This document shows positions 29,823-38,050 of a stretch of 64,000 bases of DNA, piece after piece. Position 1 is the first letter of the stretch. Each line of letters starts with the position of its first letter. The stretch spans positions 62,001 through 126,000 of the forward strand of contig JAIXOQ010000008.1 in assembly GCA_027486675.1 (NCBI GenBank), in the 5' to 3' direction. Origin of the DNA: Pseudomonadota bacterium (GTDB lineage Bacteria; Bdellovibrionota; UBA1018; CAIMNF01). A model generated the notes under the pieces. That model saw only the letters and a program-made list of their open reading frames with translations, was not told the DNA's origin and made no database searches. Made by a program: the position numbers and the translations under genes.

Positions 29823-30583
29823 CATTGAGGACATTTGAAGAGGCTCAGTTTCTTGTTAAATAAATCAAGCTCGTACTTTTTATCTGCTGCATCGAAGTTC
29901 TGGACTTGAGATAGCGCTGAGGCATAAATGCTTTTTGAGCGCTGGCACCAGTCTGGAAGAACGGATTGTCCCAAAGGCATTTCTGGCGCCGACTGTTCCA
30001 AACAAAGTCCTACAGTCTGAAAACGCTCACTGAGGGCGCAGCGTTTAGTGTTCACCAGAACGCGAGCCCTCAACAAATCAGAGGTTGTTTCCCCTGGGAT
30101 GATTTCAGCGGCGTCTAAGTAGGCTTTTCCCTCGATCGGCAGATTCATGCTGGCCGAGACGAACGCAAGGAGGATTAAGGCATCTCTCTTGCGTGGTCCT
30201 TTGAGGAGTGGAAGTAACGTGGCTTTGGCCGAGGTGTAGTTTGCTGCTGCAATTTGGGTACGCGCTACTTTTATTTTGAGCCGGTTTTCCGTGGAAGGAG
30301 TCGTTTTTCCGAGAAGTATGGCGTTGTAGTGGCGTTCGGCGTCGTTCTGTTGCCCTTGTTTGAAAAAGAGATCGCCTAGACGCTCCTCAGCATCATCGCG
30401 ATCGCTATGTTTTGGATAGCGGTCTAAAAAAAGTTCAAGATCTGAGATGGCACGTTCTGGGTTCTTCCGTGCATTTTTGTAGGAAGATTGGATCAGTGCC
30501 CTTGCCTCAGCGTTTGAACGGGGGCCAGGTTGGGAGGGCACAGCAAAGGTGATCCCAAAGAGCGCGCAGTAAGCAATCAGCAT
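29822..30583 (-). CDS. TPR-repeat periplasmic protein
   Basis: LIQSSYKNARKNPERAISDLELFLDRYPKHSDRDDAEERLGDLFFKQGQQNDAERHYNAIL. Confidence 0.65.
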   Translation of the reverse strand: MLIAYCALFGITFAVPSQPGPRSNAEARALIQSSYKNARKNPERAISDLELFLDRYPKHSDRDDAEERLGDLFFKQGQQNDAERHYNAILLGKTTPSTENRLKIKVARTQIAAANYTSAKATLLPLLKGPRKRDALILLAFVSASMNLPIEGKAYLDAAEIIPGETTSDLLRARVLVNTKRCALSERFQTVGLCLEQSAPEMPLGQSVLPDWCQRSKSIYASALSQVQNFDAADKKYELDLFNKKLSLFKCPQ

Positions 30584-30619
30584 AGAGATTTCAGTGTAAC
30601 GTGTTACCTTTCGGGACGC

Positions 30620-31846
30620 ATGAAAGTATGTTTATTAACGACGGTTTGGCCCGAACCCGATTCCTCGGCGGTCGGAGTTCGACTTCTTCAGTGGATCGAA
30701 TTATTTTTACGTTGGGGGGCGGCGGTCACCGTAGCAAGCCCAGGCCGTACGCTCTCTTTGGATAAGCGGCAATTGCCAGAATCTGTAAGAAAAATGCAAC
30801 TGAAGCTCAATCGAAGTGATCAAGATCAATGGTGGACAGATGAGTCGTTTGATTTTGTCCTATTTGAACGCTTTACAACCGAAGAACAATTTGGATTTCG
30901 GATTGCACGTTGCTCGCCACAGACGATCCGAGTACTAGAGACCGTGGATTTGCATTTTCTTCGACGTCAGCGGGAAAGTGGAAAACCCCGAGAAGAAGAT
31001 GAGTTGCGCGAAAGATCAGCGGCCGCACGCTGCGATCTTTCCATTGTTTGTTCGTTTGTTGAGAAAGAGATTCTTGCAAAAACCGGCTCGTCGCCGGTAG
31101 AAATCGTGCCCTTTTTTTATTCCGACTTGGCGAAAGCCGCCGCAGAAGAGCCTGGTGCATCTAATCCGTCTTGTGTCTTCATTGGTAACTTTCGCCACGG
31201 CCCAAATCGAGCGGGCATCACATGGTTTTTAAAAGAGGTCTGGCCGAAGATACGTGCCGAGCTGCCCTCGGCCGAAGTCCACATCGCCGGCGCTTATCCA
31301 ACTCCGGCCATACATGCTTTAGAAAATCTAAAGGCCGGAATTTCCGTCTTAGGTACAGTGGATCATTTAGATTCTTTCTTTGCGAGGGGTGTGGTGAATC
31401 TTGCGCCTCTTCCTTCGGGTGCGGGGATCAAAGGTAAAATCTTAGAGGGATGGCGCAGAGGACTTCCTTGTGTTGCAACCTCTGTAGGAGCTGAAGGGTT
31501 TTGTGACGACGGAACCTTTGGTGGTCTGATCGCAGATTCCGCCGAAGCATTCGCCAAAGCTACGGTAGATCTTTTGACCAACACTTCGCTGAGGCAGCAT
31601 CAAGCCCTGGTGGGTAGAAAAATTATCCAAACGGTTCATTCACTGAGTGCCCAAGAGGAACGAGTTCGTAACATTTTTGATGATGCATTGCGTTACAGGG
31701 ATCAGCGGAGACAAGAGAATTGGATAGGGAGGTCTCTGCTGATGAGTCTCAATCGTTCGACGGAGTATTTTTCGCGCTGGATTGAGCTGAAGGAAACGAC
31801 AGAGTTGAGAGAGCAAAGCCGCAGTCAATCGAGTAGGGATGCATGA
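30620..31846 (+). CDS. Glycosyltransferase, group 1-like
   Basis: MKVCLLTTVWPEPDSSAVGVRLLQWIELFLRWGAAVTVASP; CVFIGNFRHGPNRAGITWFLKEVWPKIRAELPSAEVHIAG; LPSGAGIKGKILEGWRRGLPCVATSVGAEGF. Confidence 0.88.
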   Translation: MKVCLLTTVWPEPDSSAVGVRLLQWIELFLRWGAAVTVASPGRTLSLDKRQLPESVRKMQLKLNRSDQDQWWTDESFDFVLFERFTTEEQFGFRIARCSPQTIRVLETVDLHFLRRQRESGKPREEDELRERSAAARCDLSIVCSFVEKEILAKTGSSPVEIVPFFYSDLAKAAAEEPGASNPSCVFIGNFRHGPNRAGITWFLKEVWPKIRAELPSAEVHIAGAYPTPAIHALENLKAGISVLGTVDHLDSFFARGVVNLAPLPSGAGIKGKILEGWRRGLPCVATSVGAEGFCDDGTFGGLIADSAEAFAKATVDLLTNTSLRQHQALVGRKIIQTVHSLSAQEERVRNIFDDALRYRDQRRQENWIGRSLLMSLNRSTEYFSRWIELKETTELREQSRSQSSRDA

Positions 31847-32010
31847 TGGTCTTGCTTTGTTCAGATGCCAAACCGCGGAGATTCTTCTGGTAGTCCATCA
31901 CATGGAACCAGACTCCTACCCATAATCCAAAGAGGTACCAAAGGTGGCGCACATCTTTCCTGTCGGAAGATTGACGCACGAAGCTTCAGCCTCTTAACAA
32001 TTGAGCGGTG

Positions 32011-32133
32011 GCGCCCTCTTTGGGGGATGAGCTTCGTTAAATGCTCCGGTCACTCATCCATGAGCCAGCCTGGGCCTTCCTGGCCCAAGCTTTTAGTCAC
32101 ATTTAACGAAGCTCATCCCCCAAAGAGGGCGCA
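32011..32133. repeat. 33-bp perfect inverted repeat flanking a 57-nt hairpin-containing loop
   Basis: gcgccctctttgggggatgagcttcgttaaatg (32011-32043) and catttaacgaagctcatcccccaaagagggcgc; outer partial match ttcagcctc / gaggctgaa extends symmetry to about 31986-32158. Confidence 0.93.
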
Positions 32134-32182
32134 CCTGTGCAGAGTGGGGAGGCTGAAACCTAGGGCGTCTTGAAGGCGGGGA

Positions 32183-32896
32183 TTAGGGCTTTGGCCTAAG
32201 CCGCAACATATGAATGGGGAGGCCATCCCGGATAAACATGCGCTCAAACAGCGTCACGTCTGGGATACGTAGTTTTTTGGCGTCTGGGTTTCCCGCATGA
32301 AGATCAAACGATTCATCGATCACTTCCCAAAGATCAGCACACGCTCCAGTGACCGCGCGCATCTGATCAAAGTATTCTCTGTGGTCAGTCTTAATGTAGA
32401 ACTCGGTCTTCACCAGCGGATGGATCTTCCTGAGCCAAGGTTCCTGAAAGATTCGATTTTTGTTATGAACGCGCTTCGGCCAAGGGTCAGGGCAAAAAAG
32501 ATAAAGGTGATCGATCTCTTGGGGGCTAAACATCTCAGGGAGGCGTTCTTGATTGGCACGGAAGGTCAGTAAGTTCTGAACCTGATTTTCTATAATCTTT
32601 TCGTGTAGGCGATAGACTTGTTTAAACTTCCAGTCGATGCCTACGAAACGTTCTGTTGGTCTTTGTTTGGCCCAATCGAGTACGACATGGCCGGCGTTGC
32701 AGCCGAGTTCAACGTGTAGTTTTTCTTTTGTGGTCGGCGCTAAAAACTTGGAGCGCCAGGAGCCACGGTAAGCTTCTGTTTCATGATCACAGTAGGCGAT
32801 CTGATCCTTGTTCCCTCGCAGCGCGATGAGACGATTGTAATAAGGATTTCTGGATGGAGCGTAGATCTCTTGCATGGGGATCCACTGGAATAACAA
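32183..32896 (-). CDS. trmB: tRNA (guanine-N7-)-methyltransferase
   Basis: LHVELGCNAGHVVLDWAKQRPTERFVGIDWKFK...HLYLFCPDPWPKRVHNKNRIFQEPWL...FYIKTDHREYFDQM. Confidence 0.92.
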   Translation of the reverse strand: MLFQWIPMQEIYAPSRNPYYNRLIALRGNKDQIAYCDHETEAYRGSWRSKFLAPTTKEKLHVELGCNAGHVVLDWAKQRPTERFVGIDWKFKQVYRLHEKIIENQVQNLLTFRANQERLPEMFSPQEIDHLYLFCPDPWPKRVHNKNRIFQEPWLRKIHPLVKTEFYIKTDHREYFDQMRAVTGACADLWEVIDESFDLHAGNPDAKKLRIPDVTLFERMFIRDGLPIHMLRLRPKP

Positions 32897-32920
32897 TTGA
32901 AAGTCCAGATGACAAGAGGT

Positions 32921-32946
32921 GGGGGAGTGTTTTAAGGCACTCCCCC
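32921..32946 (-). terminator. Hairpin downstream of flagellin (possible terminator; weak T-tract)
   Basis: gggggagtg-ttttaagg-cactccccc, 9-bp stem. Confidence 0.5.
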
Positions 32947-32982
32947 TAGAGTCTTGTTCTTAGGCTTTGCGTATAGGTCTGA

Positions 32983-33816
32983 TTAACCGAGCAACTTCAG
33001 TGCTTGCTGTGGATTCTGGTTCGCTTGTTGGAGAACCGAAATCCCTGCCGTGGTGAGGATGTTCTGCTTCGTGAGCTCAGAAGTTTCCTCAGCCATGTCA
33101 GTGTCGCGAATTCGCGAGTTAGCAGCCGACAAGTTTTCACGATAAATCGTGAGGTTATTGATCGTTGATTGCAGGCGGTTTTGAGTCGCACCGAGTGAGG
33201 CGCGCTGTTCGTTCACCGTCGTAATCGCTTGGTCAATCATCGCCAGGTTTTGCTGGGATGCTTCTTTGGTCATGGTATTGACTTCAGTGATCCCGAGCGA
33301 TTTGCCGGTCAGATTGTGATTTGCAGCTTCAAAGACCAGGCGATCCTGAGTTGGGTCGTTGAAAAGACCTACTTGGATCTCAAGGGCTTTTGAAGTTCCG
33401 TTGAGTAATTTTGTACCGTTGTATTCGGTATTGTTTGAGATACGGTCGACTTCGGACTTCAGGCTTTGAACCTCTTTGTCCACGAATCCGCGCTCTAGAT
33501 TTCCGATCGTATCGGAAGCAGCTTGGATCGAAAGTTCTCTCAGACGAACGAGTATGTTTGAGATCTCGTTGGTCGAACCTTCTGCGACTTGGACTAAGCT
33601 GATGCCGTCCTGCGCGTTCCGCCCGGCTTGCGCCAAGCTTCGGGTTGTTGCCTTCAAGCGCTCGCTGATGGCGAGTCCCGCGGCGTCGTCTCCTGCACGG
33701 TTGATCCGTGTACCCGACGACAATTTCTCTAAGGACTTTTCTTGTGCCTGGCGTGTTAAGCCAAGGCTGCGCTGTCCTTGAAGCGCCTGAATATTAGTAT
33801 TGATACGCAAGCCCAT
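32983..33816 (-). CDS. Flagellin
   Basis: MGLRINTNIQALQGQRSLGLTRQAQEKSLEKLSSGTRINRAGDDAAGLAISERLKATTRSLAQAGRNAQDGISLVQVAEG; C-term NILTTAGISVLQQANQNPQQALKLLG. Confidence 0.98.
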   Translation of the reverse strand: MGLRINTNIQALQGQRSLGLTRQAQEKSLEKLSSGTRINRAGDDAAGLAISERLKATTRSLAQAGRNAQDGISLVQVAEGSTNEISNILVRLRELSIQAASDTIGNLERGFVDKEVQSLKSEVDRISNNTEYNGTKLLNGTSKALEIQVGLFNDPTQDRLVFEAANHNLTGKSLGITEVNTMTKEASQQNLAMIDQAITTVNEQRASLGATQNRLQSTINNLTIYRENLSAANSRIRDTDMAEETSELTKQNILTTAGISVLQQANQNPQQALKLLG

Positions 33817-33893
33817 TCTATCCTCCTATGGTCCTAGTCCTCCTCCTTGGTTCAGTTTCCGTCCGACAAAAGTTCCGTCGTCAGACATTTCAC

Positions 33894-33920
33894 TCATCGG
33901 AGCATTTCGTGCCGACTTGA
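33894..33920 (-). promoter_or_regulatory. Candidate sigma-28 (FliA) promoter upstream of flagellin
   Basis: On minus strand TCAA-N16-CCGATGA, close to the TAAA-N15-GCCGATAA consensus. Confidence 0.5.
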
Positions 33921-33960
33921 GGAAATTTGTCATGAAAACAAGTACTTACAGTTGACTGAT

Positions 33961-35112
33961 TTAGTCAGAAATAGTCAGGGACTTGTCGGATGCAGACTTG
34001 ATGACATGGATACCGCTGGATTCGAGCCAGGCTGCTGCATCTGGTTCGACGCCGTTCTCAAAAAAAACACCGATCGCAAAGGTATCTTCAGGTTTCTTGT
34101 TCAAAAGAGCAGCGAATAGATTTCTGGTATCCAGTTGATACCTAATTTGTTGGCCCATTTGTACGACGTCTTGGTCCTCAGGGTCCAATGGCTTCCTCAG
34201 GTCCTTGACTTGAATGGGTTTGGCTCTGTATTTCACCTCGATCAGGGTCGGGACATTACCTATGATCGCTAAGACGTCATACTCGCGGTTGTTCACTGAG
34301 TCCTTAAGGCGTTGAAGGGTTTTCTTGAAATCAATGGTGCTCAGTTCTAGTAGCTCTGCGAGGTCCGGAGATTTTAATCGCAGGAGTTGTAAAAAATCCT
34401 CCTGACTGAGCTTCGAGGCCGATAGCCATGCTTCGTTTCCTAGGGTGAGAAGAGCTTGTTTTTCTTTTGTTAGCCCTTTCGTATTCGGATTTTTTCTAAA
34501 TCGGAAACTGAGACCCCGTACATTAGGAATTTCAATTGCTGCTTTCAGCTCTGTGACCAATCCGAAGATGTCCTGAGCGAGTTCCTGACGTATTTTTCTT
34601 CGAGTGGGACCTGTTTCTGCAAGTGCTAATGCCTCTTGTCGCATTCGATTTGTTCTGTCGTATTGCACGAATAGGTTTGAGAAGTCGCGCTTTAAGAATC
34701 TTTGTTCTTCTGGGAGATATTCTGCAATGATCTCAACGATCTCTTGGTTCATTTTTCTAATAAAATCAAAGTCTGCTTGGGGCCCACTCGGAGAGCTCTT
34801 GTTAATTTTTAGCAACGCAAGACTTTTATAGGAGTCGATTAAATTGATCAGCCTAGGCTCGATCGCGCCGATCGATCCTGGAGTGAACCTTACATTTTCT
34901 GCTAAGCGCTTCGTTTTGAGAATCTTGATCTGGTCTGGAGTCAGCGGGAGAGTACTCCTTGCTCTTTTTATAAAACGATCAGTCGGTGACTGAGAAAAAT
35001 TTTTACTAAAATTGCTTAGGGCTAAGAGTACGCTGTCTACGATTGAATCACAGAGTCCAGCGCCGTGAGACGGGTTTGAAGTCAAGGAGAGAAGCATGAA
35101 AACGAAACCCAT
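33961..35112 (-). CDS. Secreted protein with PD-(D/E)XK nuclease-like C-terminal domain
   Basis: Signal peptide MGFVFMLLSLTSNPSHGA; core-like GLVTELKAAIEIP...REYDVLAIIGNVPTLIEVKYRAKP (D-x12-EVK). Confidence 0.6.
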   Translation of the reverse strand: MGFVFMLLSLTSNPSHGAGLCDSIVDSVLLALSNFSKNFSQSPTDRFIKRARSTLPLTPDQIKILKTKRLAENVRFTPGSIGAIEPRLINLIDSYKSLALLKINKSSPSGPQADFDFIRKMNQEIVEIIAEYLPEEQRFLKRDFSNLFVQYDRTNRMRQEALALAETGPTRRKIRQELAQDIFGLVTELKAAIEIPNVRGLSFRFRKNPNTKGLTKEKQALLTLGNEAWLSASKLSQEDFLQLLRLKSPDLAELLELSTIDFKKTLQRLKDSVNNREYDVLAIIGNVPTLIEVKYRAKPIQVKDLRKPLDPEDQDVVQMGQQIRYQLDTRNLFAALLNKKPEDTFAIGVFFENGVEPDAAAWLESSGIHVIKSASDKSLTISD

Positions 35113-35118
35113 GCGCGA

Positions 35119-36690
35119 TCAAAGCTCTACTTCCACAGAAGTCGTGCCAGCAAGGCCTGAGCCATTCAGCACAGAAAGCGATACCGTATGTTTCACAGTG
35201 AGTGCATCGCCTGCACGCATTCCATTGGTACAGGAATCAAAGCGGTAGTTCAGTCCACGTGTCCATTCGTTACTGTTTTTAGCAGGGTGGGCCTGAGAGG
35301 CCCCGCCCTTGTATATGCAGAGGACATCATCCAGTTGCAGCCTCACCCAGTGATTTCCAGCATTTCCGCTGGTGACGGCTACAGCCTCAGGAATTTTTGC
35401 TTCCACCTTTGCTAGGATGTTTTGTGAATCATCGTAGAACGTCGATGGATTATACGTCTTTGAAGCGCGTAGCTTCTTTCGGCTCACGGATTCAAGCCAC
35501 CTCAGTCCACCGCGGCCATCTGCCATCAGAATAAAGGTGCGATCCTTCACGGTGTGAATGTGCGCTGCGTTTGCACTTCCTGGGTCGTCAGCGAAATCAA
35601 CAGTACCTAAAACAACCGCGTGTTTGTCATACGCAGGCGGCGGGGTCATCGGATTTTTAAGCGCTGGCCAAGCAATTTCGCCTGGGAAGATTCCACGTAA
35701 ATCCACCCAAGCTAGGCCCGCCTCACCTTGAGAAAGAATTGCGACCGATTCGTTCAATGCGACACCATTCCCCGTGCCACGAATTTCTATGCTGTCGCGT
35801 TTCTCGGTGACACCCTCTTTAAACATAAAGCTGTCTAAAAACCCTTTTCGAGCATTAGTGATGAGTAGGTTTTCCTGAAGGGCCGCTCGTGCTGGCGCAT
35901 CGCTTAGGTCGGACTCAAACTTGTCTAGGGTGTCGAGCGTTTCAGAAGAAGCGAATGAGAAGATGCCTGAACAGTCGTTTGTGCCTATTAGGAGCGCCAA
36001 TCCCTCTTTCGAGAATAAACCGAAGGTCGCGCGCTTCAGGCTTGCCTTCGCAATAAACTCCAAAGACTTTGGATCCGTCATCTTGATCCTAAACGCACCC
36101 CCAGGGTCGCCGCTCGTGACTAGTAACTCGTCTTCCTGAACTGCAACCGAAGTGGCTACCGGCCCTTGCAATGAAAGCTTTTGGATGAGGCGAGCTTGAT
36201 CAGAAGACCTCACATCATAGAGGCTCAGCATTGCACCATTCTCATCGGCACCGGCCACTGCAACTAATCCATCCTGAATCCACTTCACATCCGAAAAATC
36301 CTCATTGAGGACGGGTGTCGAAGAAATAGTTTTTGGTTTGTCCGGATTTGAAAAATCAAAGAGATCTAAATGCGAACCCCGCGCTTCACCCGCAATGTTA
36401 TAGACCACGACGACTAGGTGTTCATCGTTGGAATCGATCGCTGTGGCCTGTACTGGCACTTCTAACTTTTGATCCAGCGGTGGCAGGATCTGCGCAATGT
36501 AATTGAGAGAGACTGAACGACCTCCGCGAAGGACCGTGTCTAAGGTAGCCTCAGAGGATAAAGCGAGCGAAGTGGTTTTCATGACCACGCGGGGATCAGC
36601 ACTCGATGCGCTTAAGTTGTCCTCGGTCGCGACAGAACAAGCGGTGAGTAGCGGGAAGGTCAGAAGGGCAGAAAAAAGCTTTTGAGACAT
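35119..36690 (-). CDS. Lipoprotein with beta-propeller-like (LVIVD-like) repeats
   Basis: MSQKLFSALLTFPLLTACSVATED lipobox; repeated FDFSNPDKPKTIS, YDVRSSDQARLIQKLSLQGP-type blades. Confidence 0.6.
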   Translation of the reverse strand: MSQKLFSALLTFPLLTACSVATEDNLSASSADPRVVMKTTSLALSSEATLDTVLRGGRSVSLNYIAQILPPLDQKLEVPVQATAIDSNDEHLVVVVYNIAGEARGSHLDLFDFSNPDKPKTISSTPVLNEDFSDVKWIQDGLVAVAGADENGAMLSLYDVRSSDQARLIQKLSLQGPVATSVAVQEDELLVTSGDPGGAFRIKMTDPKSLEFIAKASLKRATFGLFSKEGLALLIGTNDCSGIFSFASSETLDTLDKFESDLSDAPARAALQENLLITNARKGFLDSFMFKEGVTEKRDSIEIRGTGNGVALNESVAILSQGEAGLAWVDLRGIFPGEIAWPALKNPMTPPPAYDKHAVVLGTVDFADDPGSANAAHIHTVKDRTFILMADGRGGLRWLESVSRKKLRASKTYNPSTFYDDSQNILAKVEAKIPEAVAVTSGNAGNHWVRLQLDDVLCIYKGGASQAHPAKNSNEWTRGLNYRFDSCTNGMRAGDALTVKHTVSLSVLNGSGLAGTTSVEVEL

Positions 36691-36767
36691 CCATGTCTCC
36701 TTCCACTCTCTATTCTAGTTCGATTCCAGGGAAACAAGGTGTGCCAAACCGTTGACGCCCTGGTTGG

Positions 36768-37514
36768 CTACTTCAGGTCCTTTTCAATCGACCCAGTGCG
36801 TCTAAAGTTCGGGTAAAAGAGCTGAGGATGATCCACATAGAACTCGCGAGCGCGCCTGAGCAGGGCTTTACGTCTTGGCAGGACTCGGTAGGTCTTAAGC
36901 GCTGTCGAGAGCTTCCTCATCGCGTCCACATCGACCTGATTGAGTTGCATGTAAGTATCCATCAGGAAGTAGGGATAGGCCTTCCAAGCGAGGTATTCGC
37001 CGTCGTCCGCTGATTGTGCCTTTTTGAACTCGCGTGTCATCCAAGATGAAATCTCGTACTTTTGCTCGCTTAAGAACAAAAGTAAGGAGAGCGCGCGCGC
37101 CACTTCAGTGGGTTTACGGGCGTACAATTTAGGCAATGCATCCTTGATCTTTTGAAACGCGTTGCTTGGGTCTTCGCTCACATCCCGCTCGAGTTGTACA
37201 AGTAGCCGAGACTTCGGAGCATCTTCATCTATTCCTTCGGGTGGCACTTCCTCTTCAATATCAGTGAGGTCTTCATTCCCGGTCGATTGCAGCTCTGCGG
37301 TTTTTAAGGCCTTCTTGAGGCCAGCTTGAAAGTCCTTACTTTGCAGCGCTTTTTTTGCATCGGCGATCGGTGTAGGGCTTGGGATGGCCTCATCGCCCGC
37401 ATTCGTGAACTCCTCGGGCTGATCTAGGGTGCCTAATTTCTTAGAGGCCCAAAAACAAAGAAACAAAATCGCGATGATGAGCAGGGCGACTCGCGCCCGA
37501 GACTGAGATGACAT
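36768..37514 (-). CDS. Membrane-anchored hypothetical protein
   Basis: N-terminal TM ARVALLIIAILFLCFWA; otherwise no recognised domain. Confidence 0.55.
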   Translation of the reverse strand: MSSQSRARVALLIIAILFLCFWASKKLGTLDQPEEFTNAGDEAIPSPTPIADAKKALQSKDFQAGLKKALKTAELQSTGNEDLTDIEEEVPPEGIDEDAPKSRLLVQLERDVSEDPSNAFQKIKDALPKLYARKPTEVARALSLLLFLSEQKYEISSWMTREFKKAQSADDGEYLAWKAYPYFLMDTYMQLNQVDVDAMRKLSTALKTYRVLPRRKALLRRAREFYVDHPQLFYPNFRRTGSIEKDLK

Positions 37515-37554
37515 GACTCCTTAGAAGGTTAGCAGGTGCCATCACTGCTTTCAC

Positions 37555-38016
37555 CTAAGGCTTATGGATGAGGGTTTTTACATCCCCCTGAAAGAGGATT
37601 TCGACCTTGTTGGGATAGACGGTCTTTTGCACGATCCCCATCCCAAAGGTCGGATGGGAAAGTTTATCGCCGATTTTAAAGGTTTGGCCGGGTGCGTAAG
37701 GCTTAATCGCGCTGGCCGAAGCGTTCATTTGCCGTGACCATTCTAGTTCCACAGGGATAGCCTGAGGTTTTGGAGCTTTTGGGGTCGTTACGTCGACCAT
37801 GCGGCGGCTCGTGCCTGTCGATGGTGGGGGTGTTTCCCCTGCTTTGAGTGGGGTCGAAACCCCTTTTTTCCCCTTATAATTGTGTTCACTCCGGCAGGTT
37901 CTACAGATCACTCTCGCGATCTGGCTTGCTGCTACAGCTGTGACGGTATGCCCTAGATCCATGCGACAACGGGTGCAATAACAGACGATCTCTTTTCCTA
38001 CGGCGACGGCGCTCAT
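37555..38016 (-). CDS. Zinc-ribbon protein with CarD-like C-terminal segment
   Basis: CYCTRCRMDLGHTV...RVICRTCRSEHNYKG and C-terminal FKIGDKLSHPTFGMGIVQKTVYPNKVEILFQGD. Confidence 0.7.
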   Translation of the reverse strand: MSAVAVGKEIVCYCTRCRMDLGHTVTAVAASQIARVICRTCRSEHNYKGKKGVSTPLKAGETPPPSTGTSRRMVDVTTPKAPKPQAIPVELEWSRQMNASASAIKPYAPGQTFKIGDKLSHPTFGMGIVQKTVYPNKVEILFQGDVKTLIHKP

Positions 38017-38050
38017 GTTCCTCATTATACTAGACCCAAGCTTGAAATTT

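Noticed and set aside
31749-31979. 76-aa minus-strand ORF with a hydrophobic stretch (HLWYLFGLWVGVWFHVMDY)
   Set aside because: Overlaps the 3' end of the glycosyltransferase gene and has no supporting start signal or homology I can name; possible gene remnant only.
31865-32173. 102-aa plus-strand ORF
   Set aside because: It runs through the 33-bp inverted repeat and has no recognisable domain; likely a by-product of the repeat.
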